From: Rhodococcus sp. 14-1411-2a
Lineage (GTDB): Bacteria; Actinomycetota; Actinomycetes; Mycobacteriales; Mycobacteriaceae
Assembly: GCF_002259485.1 (NCBI RefSeq)
Contig: NZ_NPGA01000011.1
Coordinates: 62,001 to 126,000, forward strand
DNA: 64,000 bases
Direction of reading: 5' to 3'
Of this stretch, positions 39,428 through 47,981 are shown in pieces. Numbering within the stretch: position 1 is the stretch's first letter; each line of letters opens with the position of its first letter. Under the pieces are notes generated by a model. The model saw nothing but the letters and a program-made list of their open reading frames with translations, was not told the DNA's origin and searched no databases. The position numbers were made by a program, and so were the translations under genes.

Positions 39428-39724
39428 TCAGATCGACGAGTCGACCGTGAACTTCGTCAGTGTCGGAGCGGCAGCAAGCATCGGCGGCAGTTCGGTGATC
39501 TGGCCGGGACCGGCGCGGAACTCGCGGTACTTCGCATCGGCCTCGGCCGACTCCCACGTCTCGTAGGCCACCACGTGGGCCTCGTTCTCCTCGTCGACCC
39601 ACACGTCGACGCCGAGGCAACCCTCGAACGCGCGGGTATCGGCCAGCACCGTGCGCAGCAGTGCTCGCGCGTCGGCAAGAGACTCGGGCTTGAACGTCAG
39701 ATCCAGTGTTGCAATGAGAGCCAT
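39428..39724 (-). CDS. Antibiotic biosynthesis monooxygenase (ABM)-domain protein
   Basis: A 98-aa dimeric alpha+beta barrel protein: LIATLDLTFKPESLADARALLRTVLADTRAFEGCLGVDVWVDEENEAHVVAYETWESAEADAKY is the standard ABM pattern. Members range from cofactor-free monooxygenases acting on quinone-like substrates to haem-degrading enzymes and simple binding proteins. It lacks the Asn/Trp/His set of IsdG-type haem oxygenases. TACTCT lies 6 nt before the ATG, so it is probably leaderless. It is transcribed alone just before the pucR gene. Confidence 0.85.
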   Translation of the reverse strand: MALIATLDLTFKPESLADARALLRTVLADTRAFEGCLGVDVWVDEENEAHVVAYETWESAEADAKYREFRAGPGQITELPPMLAAAPTLTKFTVDSSI

Positions 39725-39730
39725 GGCTCC

Positions 39731-39736
39731 AGAGTA
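39731..39736 (-). promoter_or_regulatory. -10 hexamer of leaderless promoter for the ABM gene
   Basis: TACTCT on the minus strand, 6 nt before the ATG at 39724. Confidence 0.5.
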
Positions 39737-39748
39737 GACCGCGACGGG

Positions 39749-41254
39749 TCACCGCAGCCGTAGTGCCAAGTAGAACTCGATCCGGTCCTCCAGTCGCGAC
39801 AGATCGCGGCCGGTCAGTTCCTCGATGCGCTGGATGCGATATCGGACGGAATTGACGTGCATGTGCAGTTGTTCGGCACACCGCGTCCAGGCTCCGTTGG
39901 TGTCGAGGTACACCGACAGCGTCTCGACGAGATCACTGTTGTGCAGGTCGTCGTAGTCGACCAGGGGAGTCAGCAGTCTCGAGGTGAACATGCGTCGCAC
40001 GTCATCGGGAACGTTGGCGAGAAGTATTGTCAGCGTGGCCAATTCGTCGTGACCGACGACACTGCAGTCCGAGCCATGACGCTCGGCGAGTCTGCGGGCG
40101 TAGCGCGCTTCCTCGATCGCGCTTCGGATGTCGACGGGCGCGGTCGGAGCGCTGACACCGATCGAGGTACCGCTACCGACCAGTCCCGGTGCCAACGTGT
40201 GGACCGCTCGCCGAACGGAATCGGTTCGGTCGGTTCGCGCCTCCACCAACGCGATGGCCTCACCGTCGACGATTCCGAGGGTGATCTCCAACGGTGCCAG
40301 CACTTCTCGTAACAGCGGGCGTAGCTCGCCGAGCCGCAACGTCTCCCCGGACGTGGCCACAGCCACTGCAGCATACCGTGTTTCGATGTCGAGTCCGATG
40401 ACGTGCATCTGGGCGAGGATGTCAGCGGCCGTCGCACCGCCGACGATCGTGCGCACGAATTCCTGCGCCAGAATTCCCGACCCGGACAGGCGATCGTCGA
40501 CGCGACTGCGTTCCACCGCCACGATCGACGCCAGCTGTCCGGCCAGGGAAAGTCTCGGCGCATCCCATGTCTGCCAATCGCTTTCGAAGGCCACGAACCA
40601 ATCCACGACGCGCGGTGCGGACTCACCGTCGACGGCGAACACCGAGACTCGCTGCTCCGGGCAATAGCGCGGCAGCCGTACCGAGCTCATGAAGTCCTGC
40701 GCCACCGCTTCGGTGTCCGGCGGATTTTCGGATCCGGCGAGTACCCGTCCCGACGACGTGACGACCCAGCAGTTCATACCCAGATCGGAGCTGACCATCT
40801 CCAGCAGCGGACCGAGACCCCCACCGGGCCCCGCGCTAGCCACCAGGCGTCGATGCCGATCGAGCACCAGACTCAGGTCCGAGGCCCGGGCCGTGGACAG
40901 TTGCCGGACCACGCTCTCGGTGACGGTGGCGAAAGCGATGTCGGCGGGTACGCGAAAGAGCGGCAGGCCGTGCTCGAGGCAGGCGTCGACCAGATCGTCG
41001 GGCACCACGCCGTCGTCGGATGCCGCCAACGCCGAGATCCCGGCCTTGGACACCGCCCGGACGAACGTCCTCGAGTCCTCGGGGCCCGTCCGCCACATCA
41101 GACCGGTCAGCACCAGCTCTCCGCCGCTGAGGTAGCGACTCGGATCGAGCATGTCGGTGGTCACGACCCATCGGATGGTCGGATCGAAGTGCTCGGGAGT
41201 GACGATCGGCTGCAGTTTCAGGTCGGGGAGATCGGCCAGATCACGCAGTCTCAC
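39749..41254 (-). CDS. pucR: PucR-family transcriptional regulator (purine catabolism)
   Basis: A 501-aa PucR-type regulator: N-terminal PucR domain (DLADLPDLKLQPIVTPEHFDPTIRWVVTTDMLDPSRYLSGGELVLTGLMW), central GGDEF-like degenerate domain, and C-terminal PucR-type HTH (LHMHVNSVRYRIQRIEELTGRDLSRLEDRIEFYLALRLR). In Bacillus subtilis PucR activates purine-degradation genes in response to pathway intermediates; actinobacterial homologues vary. It is divergent from the xanthine dehydrogenase operon, which is the expected target. The GTG at 41254 is preceded by GAGGAGG 12 nt upstream; a nearby ATG is out of frame. Confidence 0.9.
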   Translation of the reverse strand: MRLRDLADLPDLKLQPIVTPEHFDPTIRWVVTTDMLDPSRYLSGGELVLTGLMWRTGPEDSRTFVRAVSKAGISALAASDDGVVPDDLVDACLEHGLPLFRVPADIAFATVTESVVRQLSTARASDLSLVLDRHRRLVASAGPGGGLGPLLEMVSSDLGMNCWVVTSSGRVLAGSENPPDTEAVAQDFMSSVRLPRYCPEQRVSVFAVDGESAPRVVDWFVAFESDWQTWDAPRLSLAGQLASIVAVERSRVDDRLSGSGILAQEFVRTIVGGATAADILAQMHVIGLDIETRYAAVAVATSGETLRLGELRPLLREVLAPLEITLGIVDGEAIALVEARTDRTDSVRRAVHTLAPGLVGSGTSIGVSAPTAPVDIRSAIEEARYARRLAERHGSDCSVVGHDELATLTILLANVPDDVRRMFTSRLLTPLVDYDDLHNSDLVETLSVYLDTNGAWTRCAEQLHMHVNSVRYRIQRIEELTGRDLSRLEDRIEFYLALRLR

Positions 41255-41297
41255 GGTGCATCGACCTCCTCTTCGTAGGATCCTCCAAAACCTACAC

Positions 41298-41313
41298 TGT
41301 GATCGGCGTCATA
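41298..41313. promoter_or_regulatory. CRP/GlxR-like site between pucR and the xanthine dehydrogenase operon
   Basis: TGTGATCGGCGTCATA fits the TGTGA-N6-TCAC pattern except for its last two bases. Its first 14 bases differ by one base from the site at 59554-59569 upstream of the urate operon. Confidence 0.4.
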
Positions 41314-41402
41314 CTTCGTCGTTCCTGTCTCTCGTTCGCATGGCCTCCGGCGGTTGTACTGGGTGAACACGACCGAAAGACACGTGAGCGGAGAACAGCA
41401 CG

Positions 41403-42269
41403 ATGGAATTTCTACGACCACAGACCTGGGGCGACGCGTTGGCCGCGAAGGCCGACAACGTCGACGTGGTGCCCATCCAGGGCGGCACCGACGTCATGGT
41501 CGAGATGAACTTCGACCTGCACCGGCCGGGCGCATTGCTGGATCTGAACCCGATCACCGAACTCACCGAATGGGCGCACCTTCCCGACGGGACGCTGCGG
41601 GTCGGCGCAGGCGTGCCGTACGTCCGCATCATCGCCGAGCTCGGAGACATGCTTCCCGGCATCTCCCAGGCCTCCCGCACCGTCGGCTCACCGCAGATCC
41701 GCAATCGCGGGACCGTCGGCGGCAACCTCGGCGGCGCGTCGCCAGCAGGCGATCTGCACGCGCCTCTGCTCGCAGCGGGCGCGACCGTCGAGGTCGAATC
41801 GGCCGAGCGCGGAGTACGCATGATCCCCGCCACCGAGTTCTACCTCGGCGTCAAGCGCAATTCCTGCCTGCCCGACGAACTCATCCGCGCCTTTCACGTG
41901 GCACCGGCAGCGGGACCGCAGTACTTCTCCAAGATCGGCACCCGCAACGCGATGGTCATCGCAGTCTGCTCGTTCTCGATCGCACTGTTTCCGCAGGAGG
42001 GTCGTGTGGGTACCGGGCTCGGCTCCGCTGCGCCGACGCCGCGCCGGGCTTACGATGCCGAGAACTACCTCGCGGCCGAACTCGAGTGGGACGGTGCCCT
42101 CGATCCGCGGGTATCGGAGGAATTCGGCCGATTGGTCAGTGCGGCAGCAAGTCCCATCGACGACGTACGAGGCACTGCCGATTACCGCAAGCACGCCCTG
42201 TCCGTGATGGCCCGGCGAACACTGGGCTGGGCATGGCGAGACCTCACAGCCGCACGGAAGGTGGCCTGA
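41403..42269 (+). CDS. Xanthine dehydrogenase, FAD-binding subunit
   Basis: A 288-aa CoxM/XdhB-type FAD subunit: the FAD pyrophosphate-binding segment reads VVPIQGGTDVMVEMNF, with TVGSPQIRNRGTVGGNLGGASPAGD near the isoalloxazine and a CO-dehydrogenase-type C-terminal domain from about residue 180. It takes electrons from the Fe-S subunit and passes them to NAD+. GGAGAA upstream of the ATG is the ribosome binding site. First gene of a tight operon with Fe-S subunit, 8-oxoguanine deaminase and Mo subunit. Expression is expected to depend on PucR encoded divergently. Confidence 0.92.
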   Translation: MEFLRPQTWGDALAAKADNVDVVPIQGGTDVMVEMNFDLHRPGALLDLNPITELTEWAHLPDGTLRVGAGVPYVRIIAELGDMLPGISQASRTVGSPQIRNRGTVGGNLGGASPAGDLHAPLLAAGATVEVESAERGVRMIPATEFYLGVKRNSCLPDELIRAFHVAPAAGPQYFSKIGTRNAMVIAVCSFSIALFPQEGRVGTGLGSAAPTPRRAYDAENYLAAELEWDGALDPRVSEEFGRLVSAAASPIDDVRGTADYRKHALSVMARRTLGWAWRDLTAARKVA

Positions 42270-42271
42270 AC

Positions 42272-42745
42272 ATGCGAGTCAACTGCACCATCAACGGAAA
42301 AGACATGGAAGCCGACGACGTCTGGGAGGGCGAGAGTCTGCTCTACCTGCTGCGTGAACGCATGGGACTCCCCGGATCCAAGAATGCCTGCGAGCAAGGT
42401 GAATGCGGTTCGTGCACCGTCTATCTCGACGGCGTCCCCGCATGTGCCTGCCTGGTGGCCGCCGGTCAGGTCGAGGGCCGCGAGATCCGTACCGTCGAAG
42501 GCCTCGCCGAAGGCGACAAGCTCGATCCGATGCAGGAGGCGTTCGTCGAATGCGGAGCCGTCCAATGCGGCTTCTGCACCCCCGGGCTCGTGGTGCAAGC
42601 ACACGATCTGATCGAGCGCGTTCCCAATCCGTCGGACGTCGAGATCCGTGAATCCCTCGCCGGAAACCTCTGCCGCTGCACCGGATACGAGAAGATCCTG
42701 GACGCCGTGCGGCTTGCAGCAACTCGAAAGGCCGAAGCCAAATGA
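42272..42745 (+). CDS. Xanthine dehydrogenase, [2Fe-2S] subunit
   Basis: A 157-aa XdhC/CoxS-type protein with two clusters: plant-type C40, C45, C48, C60 (NACEQGECGSC...ACAC) and the helical-bundle cluster C99, C102, C134, C136 (QCGFCTPG...CRCTGY). It relays electrons from the molybdenum centre to FAD. The ATG lies 2 nt after the preceding stop and its own stop overlaps the deaminase start by 4 nt. All eight ligands are present and spacing is normal. Confidence 0.95.
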   Translation: MRVNCTINGKDMEADDVWEGESLLYLLRERMGLPGSKNACEQGECGSCTVYLDGVPACACLVAAGQVEGREIRTVEGLAEGDKLDPMQEAFVECGAVQCGFCTPGLVVQAHDLIERVPNPSDVEIRESLAGNLCRCTGYEKILDAVRLAATRKAEAK

Positions 42746-44094
42746 CCACTGTCATCTCGGGTGCCTACATCGCGCCCATCGTCGGCGACGAGATCCCCGA
42801 CGGCTACCTCGTCGTCGAGGGCACGATGATCACCGCCATCGGATCGGGTCCCGCCCCGATCATCCCCGGCGCCGAGACGATCGACGCGTCCGGCTGCCTC
42901 GTCACCCCCGGCCTGGTGAACACACACCACCACCTCTACCAGTGGGCGTCCCAGGGCCTCGCCAAGGACAACACTCTCTTCGAATGGCTTGTCGCGCTGT
43001 ACAAGCCGTGGTCCAAGATGGATGCCGAGGTCGTCGGCGGTGCTGCCGCGGCCGGGCTCGGATGGCTGGCCAAATCGGGATGCACCACGAGCACCGATCA
43101 TCACTACATCTTCCCCCAGGGCCGAGGCGATCTGTTCGCCGCCGAGATCGACGCGGCGCAACGCATCGGAGTCCGCTTCCAGCCGTGCCGAGGCTCGATG
43201 GACCGGGGTGTGTCCGACGGCGGCCTGCCACCGGACGAGGTGGTCGAATCGCTCGACGACATCCTCACGGCCACCGCCGAGGCCATCGACACCTATCACG
43301 ACGCCTCCTTCGGTTCCATGCTCCGCATCGCGGTCGCGCCCTGTTCACCGTTCTCGATCAGTAAAGAGCTACTCGTCGAGTCCGCAGGGCTTGCTCGCGC
43401 CAAAGGCGTTCGGCTGCACACTCATCTGGCCGAAACCCTGGACGAAGAAGAGCACTGCCTCGCTCAGATGAACTGCACCCCGGTCGAGTACATGGAGCAG
43501 GTCGGCTGGCTGGGTGACGACGTGTGGTTCGCACACGCCGTGCACCTGCACGATTCCGACATCGCGAAGATTGCGGCAACCGGTACCGGCACCGCCCATT
43601 GCCCGAGTTCCAATGCTCGGCTCGGCGCGGGTATCGCCCGGATCTCGGACCTGCTCGCCGCCGGCGCACCCGTCGGCCTGGGGGTCGACGGTTCCGCCTC
43701 GGCCGAAATGGTGCCCCTGGCAGGCGAGGTCCGTCAGGCCATGTACATGCAGCGGGCCAAGTACGGACCGACAGCACTGACCGCGCGTCAGGCACTCGAG
43801 CTCGGAACACTGGGCGGCGCAACGGTACTGGGTCGTCAGAGCGAGATCGGTTCGCTCGAGGTCGGCAAACTGGCCGACATCGCGATCTGGCGCACCGACG
43901 GGTTCTACTCGGCGGTGGACGATCCGGTCGTCGCGTTCGCGTACGGGCAGACACCACCGCTCGCGCGCTTGATGGTGGGAGGCCGGACGATCGTCGAGAA
44001 CGATGTCTTGACCAGCGCACCGCAGGACGAAATAGGCCGCGCCGGAGCCGATGCGCACCGTCGCCTGATGAAACTCGCGGAGGACGTGCTGTGA
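42742..44094 (+). CDS. 8-oxoguanine deaminase
   Basis: A 450-aa amidohydrolase of the ATZ/TRZ/guanine deaminase branch, matching 8-oxoguanine deaminase, which converts 8-oxoguanine to urate and ammonia. Metal and catalytic motifs: NTHHHLYQW (HxH), HTHLAE, AHAVHL, and LGVDGSAS with the metal Asp. It is embedded between the Fe-S and Mo subunit genes of xanthine dehydrogenase with 4-nt overlaps on both sides, so it is made with that enzyme and both feed urate production. A guanine or other aminopurine deaminase activity cannot be excluded from sequence alone. Confidence 0.88.
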   Translation: MTTVISGAYIAPIVGDEIPDGYLVVEGTMITAIGSGPAPIIPGAETIDASGCLVTPGLVNTHHHLYQWASQGLAKDNTLFEWLVALYKPWSKMDAEVVGGAAAAGLGWLAKSGCTTSTDHHYIFPQGRGDLFAAEIDAAQRIGVRFQPCRGSMDRGVSDGGLPPDEVVESLDDILTATAEAIDTYHDASFGSMLRIAVAPCSPFSISKELLVESAGLARAKGVRLHTHLAETLDEEEHCLAQMNCTPVEYMEQVGWLGDDVWFAHAVHLHDSDIAKIAATGTGTAHCPSSNARLGAGIARISDLLAAGAPVGLGVDGSASAEMVPLAGEVRQAMYMQRAKYGPTALTARQALELGTLGGATVLGRQSEIGSLEVGKLADIAIWRTDGFYSAVDDPVVAFAYGQTPPLARLMVGGRTIVENDVLTSAPQDEIGRAGADAHRRLMKLAEDVL

Positions 44095-46415
44095 GCGCCC
44101 CGACCACCACACCCCGGCAAGCTCCCGCCGACATCCCCGCCCCGGGTCGCGGTCGCGTCGGCGACAGCCCGCTGCGACCCGACGGCACGCTGAAGGTCAA
44201 GGGCGAGTTCGCCTACTCATCGGATCTGTTCATCGACGGGATGCTGTGGGGTGCAACCCTTCGTAGCCCGCATCCCCGCGCGAGGATCGTCTCTGTCGAC
44301 ATCTCGAAGGCGCTGGCAACTCCCGGCGTCGAGGCGGTACTCACCCACGAGGACGTGCCGGGGCGCAAGTGCTTCGGGCTCGACCACACGTGGGATCAGC
44401 CCGTGCTGGCCTTCGACGAGGTGCGGCACGAGGGCGAACCGATCGCGTTGATCGCAGCCGACCATCCCGAAACCGCCCGGCGCGCAATGGAAAAGATCGT
44501 CGTGGTCTACGACGTGCTCGAGCCTCTCACCGATGCCCGACGCGCAGCCCTGGATCCGGACTACCCGAAGGTGCAGGAACGCGGCGGAGTGGCGCGACAT
44601 CAGCCGGTGCGCGTCGGCAACGTCGCCGCCGCACGGGCCACCGCGGATGTCATCGTCATCAGCGACTTCGCCGTCGGCATCCAGGATCAAGCGTTCCTCG
44701 GACCCGAGTCCGGCTTGGCCGTTCCCGCCGAGGACGGCGGCGTGGATCTCTATGTCGCGACCCAGTGGATGCACAACGATCTGGCGCAGATCGGGCCGTG
44801 TCTCGGCCTGTCCGAGGAGAAGATCCGAATGACGCTGGCCGGCGTCGGCGGTGCATTCGGTGGCCGTGAGGACCTGTCGATGCAGATCCACGCGGCGATG
44901 CTCGCCATGCACACCGGCAAGCCCGTCAAGATCGTCTACAACCGGTACGAGTCGTTCTTCGGCCACGTACACCGCCACCCCGCACAGATGCACTACGAGT
45001 ACGGTGCCACCAGGGACGGCAAGCTCGTGTTCGCCGATGTCGAGATCATCCTCGACGGCGGTGCGTACACCTCGGCCACTCTCAACGTGGTCGGCAACGC
45101 GGCCTCGCTCGGTGTCGGACCGTACGTCATCCCCAACATCGAGATCGACGCGTACGGGGTGTACACCAACAATCCACCGTGCGGTGCGATGCGTGGATTC
45201 GGCGCAGTGCAAGCATGTTTCGCGTACGAGTCGATGATGGACAAGCTCGGCGAGGCCTGCGGTATCGGGCCGGTGGCAATCCGCCAGATCAACGCCGTCA
45301 GCCAAGGTTCCATCCTCGCGACCGGCCAGGTCATCGAAGCACCTGCCCCACTGGCCGAGATGCTCGCCCGAGCCGAGGCGATGGAACTACCTGCCCCGCT
45401 GGACGCGTCGGACATTCGAAATCTGCCGGGTGGGGCATCGCAGACCACCCACGGCGAAGGCGTCGTACGTGGGATCGGATACGGCGTCGGCATCAAGAAC
45501 ATCTGCTTCTCCGAGAACTACGACGACTACTCCACTGCTCGCGTCCGGCTGGAGGTGATCGGCGGCGAGGCAACGGCATTGGTGCACACGGCTGCTGCCG
45601 AGGTGGGGCAGGGACTGGTGACGTTGGAGGCGCAGATCGCGCGCACCGAACTCGGCGTCACCAAGGTCGTCATCCATCCCGCCGACACCAAGGTCGGCAA
45701 TGCCGGCTCTTCGTCCGCGTCGCGCCAGTCGTACATGACCGGTGGCGCAGTGAAGACCGCGTGCGAGGCCGTGCGCGAGGCGGTGTTCGTCCTGGCCGGC
45801 CTGTATCTGGGCCGCGCGGTGGCCGACCTCAGCCTCGACGGCGGCAAGATCGTCTCGGCCACCGACGGTGTGCTGGCCACGATCGAGGACGTACTCGGCG
45901 ATCGCGTCATCGAGCAGACTCGTGAATTCCACCATCGCCCCACCAGCGGAATGGATCCGGTCACCGGACAGGGCGCGAGCCACACCCAGCTCGCCCTGTG
46001 TGTCCACCGCGCCGTGGTGGACGTCGACGTCGAACTCGGACTCGTCAAGGTCGTCGAGATGGCGGCCGTGCAGGACGTCGGCAAGATCCTCAACCGGCTT
46101 TCACTCGAAGGCCAGATCCACGGCGGCACAGCGCAGGGCCTCGGCCTCGCGGTGATGGAAGAAATCGTCGTCGTGGACGGTCTGGTGAAGAACCCGTCGT
46201 TCACCGACTATCTGATTCCGACCATTCTCGACATGCCGCCCATGAAGCTGGACATCCTCGAGAACCCGGATCCCCTGGCACCGTACGGCCTTCGTGGTGC
46301 CGGCGAGCCACCCACCCTCTCGTCGACGCCCGCCGTCGTCGCAGCCATCCGTAACGCCACCGGACTCGCGTTGACCCGCGTACCCGTTCGACCCGAACAC
46401 ATCATCAACAGCTGA
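44091..46415 (+). CDS. Xanthine dehydrogenase, molybdopterin-binding subunit
   Basis: A 774-aa XdhA/CoxL-type large subunit. The GTG at 44091 overlaps the previous stop (GTGA). Motifs: GGAFGGRED at the Mo-cofactor region, RGFGAVQACFAYESMMD, NAGSSSASRQSYMTGGA, GQIHGGTAQGLG, and RGAGEPP with the catalytic glutamate (E739). With the FAD and Fe-S subunits it oxidises hypoxanthine and xanthine to urate in the cytoplasm; aldehyde or other azaheterocycle substrates are possible in this family, but 8-oxoguanine deaminase, AzgA permease and XdhC neighbours make a purine substrate convincing. Confidence 0.93.
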   Translation: MSAPTTTPRQAPADIPAPGRGRVGDSPLRPDGTLKVKGEFAYSSDLFIDGMLWGATLRSPHPRARIVSVDISKALATPGVEAVLTHEDVPGRKCFGLDHTWDQPVLAFDEVRHEGEPIALIAADHPETARRAMEKIVVVYDVLEPLTDARRAALDPDYPKVQERGGVARHQPVRVGNVAAARATADVIVISDFAVGIQDQAFLGPESGLAVPAEDGGVDLYVATQWMHNDLAQIGPCLGLSEEKIRMTLAGVGGAFGGREDLSMQIHAAMLAMHTGKPVKIVYNRYESFFGHVHRHPAQMHYEYGATRDGKLVFADVEIILDGGAYTSATLNVVGNAASLGVGPYVIPNIEIDAYGVYTNNPPCGAMRGFGAVQACFAYESMMDKLGEACGIGPVAIRQINAVSQGSILATGQVIEAPAPLAEMLARAEAMELPAPLDASDIRNLPGGASQTTHGEGVVRGIGYGVGIKNICFSENYDDYSTARVRLEVIGGEATALVHTAAAEVGQGLVTLEAQIARTELGVTKVVIHPADTKVGNAGSSSASRQSYMTGGAVKTACEAVREAVFVLAGLYLGRAVADLSLDGGKIVSATDGVLATIEDVLGDRVIEQTREFHHRPTSGMDPVTGQGASHTQLALCVHRAVVDVDVELGLVKVVEMAAVQDVGKILNRLSLEGQIHGGTAQGLGLAVMEEIVVVDGLVKNPSFTDYLIPTILDMPPMKLDILENPDPLAPYGLRGAGEPPTLSSTPAVVAAIRNATGLALTRVPVRPEHIINS

Positions 46416-46537
46416 TCCGAGTTCCATCCCCATTCGACGAAACCTTCTCCGGCACAACCGTACCGACTCCAACTCCCCCGGCATGTCGGCCCGGCCCGAC
46501 GCTCGACGAGGTTGATCACGCCCTGGGAGGGCCGATC

Positions 46538-47980
46538 ATGACCGACGTACACACATCCAGCACTCGCCAAAGCGGACGAGGTCGATCCCAGATCGACAAG
46601 TTCTTCGACATCACTGGCCGCGGTTCGACGCTGTCACGCGAAATTCGCGGTGGTGTCACCACATTCGTGGCCATGGCCTACCTGATCGTTCTCATCCCTC
46701 TGATCATCGGTGATGCACGCGATGTCACCGGTGCCACGCTCGATCCGGCTCAGCTGTCGACCATGGTGGCACTGTCCGCCGGGCTGACGACCATCCTGAT
46801 GGGGGTCGTCGGAAACGCGCCCCTCGCGATGGCAGCCGGCCTCGGGGTGACGCCGATCGTGGTGTTCCAGGCGGCCCCGTACATGACCTGGCCGCAGGCG
46901 ATGGGTCTGGTAGTTCTCGAGGGCGTCGTCATCGTCGTCTTCGCTCTCACCGGCATTCGGCAACTCATCATGGATGCCATACCACTGGTACTCAAGCAGG
47001 CGATCGGCGTCGGAATCGGTGCATTCATCGCGCTGATCGGCCTGGTCGATGCCGGGTTCGTCGGGCACCACGAGTCGGCAGCAACCGCCGTCACCCTCGG
47101 CACCTTCGGCAAGCTCGCCGGCTGGCCGGTGTTCGTGTTCTGCGTCGGGCTCATCCTGATGATCATGCTGTTCGTTCGGAAGGTGCCGGGCGCGATGCTG
47201 ATCGGCATCTTCGTGGCCACCAACTTGGCGATCATCCTGAACTCGGTGTTCGACATCGAGCCGGAGGCGTGGGGACCGGTCGTACCGAAGGTGCCCGACT
47301 CCATCGTCGCCACACCACAATTCGACCTGCTGTTCAACGTCGACCTGTTCGGCGGCTTCGCTCGGGCCGGAATCGTCACGGCGTCGGTCGTCCTGTTCAC
47401 GCTCGTTCTCTCGGGCTTCTTCGACGCGATGGGCACCATCCTCGGAGTCGGCGAGGAAGCGGGTCTGGTCGACAAGCAAGGCAGGATGCCCGGACTGAGC
47501 CGCATCCTCACCGTCGACGGCATCGGTGCCATCGTCGGAGGCGCAATCAACGGCTCCGCCAACACCGCCGTGGTGGAATCTGCGGCCGGCGTCACCGAGG
47601 GTGCCCGAACCGGTCTCGCCAGCGTCGTCACAGGCGGGTTGCTGACCAGCTTGATCTTCTTCACTCCGTTGGCCGGGGTGGTTCCCGTCGGTGCAGCTGC
47701 GCCGGCCCTGGTTTTGGTGGGCGCGCTGATGATGACGCACGTACGCAAGATCGACTGGGAGAACACCGAAATCGCGATCCCCGCCTTCCTGACCATCGTG
47801 CTGATGCCCTTCACCTACTCCATCACCGTCGGTGTTGCGGCCGGTGTCATCTCGTACACCCTCGTTCGTCTGGCCAAAGGCAAAGCACGCCAGACGCATT
47901 GGCTGCTGTACCTGATGTCGGGTATATTCTTGGTCTACTTCGCCCTGCACCCGATCGAAGAAGCGTTGGGAATCTCGTAA
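46538..47980 (+). CDS. AzgA-type purine permease (NCS2 family)
   Basis: A 480-aa, roughly 13-helix permease of the AzgA/PbuG branch of nucleobase transporters. GGVTTFVAMAYLIVLIP is the N-terminal signature; NAPLAMAAGLGVTPIVVFQ corresponds to the substrate-binding TM3; FFDAMGTILGVGEEAGLVD is the conserved TM8 element (FFDTxGTLxGV); GGAINGSANTAVVESAAGVTEGARTGLASVVTG follows. It imports hypoxanthine, guanine or adenine with protons, supplying the operon with substrate. It lies 122 nt after the Mo subunit gene and 1 nt before xdhC. Confidence 0.93.
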   Translation: MTDVHTSSTRQSGRGRSQIDKFFDITGRGSTLSREIRGGVTTFVAMAYLIVLIPLIIGDARDVTGATLDPAQLSTMVALSAGLTTILMGVVGNAPLAMAAGLGVTPIVVFQAAPYMTWPQAMGLVVLEGVVIVVFALTGIRQLIMDAIPLVLKQAIGVGIGAFIALIGLVDAGFVGHHESAATAVTLGTFGKLAGWPVFVFCVGLILMIMLFVRKVPGAMLIGIFVATNLAIILNSVFDIEPEAWGPVVPKVPDSIVATPQFDLLFNVDLFGGFARAGIVTASVVLFTLVLSGFFDAMGTILGVGEEAGLVDKQGRMPGLSRILTVDGIGAIVGGAINGSANTAVVESAAGVTEGARTGLASVVTGGLLTSLIFFTPLAGVVPVGAAAPALVLVGALMMTHVRKIDWENTEIAIPAFLTIVLMPFTYSITVGVAAGVISYTLVRLAKGKARQTHWLLYLMSGIFLVYFALHPIEEALGIS

Positions 47981-47981
47981 C

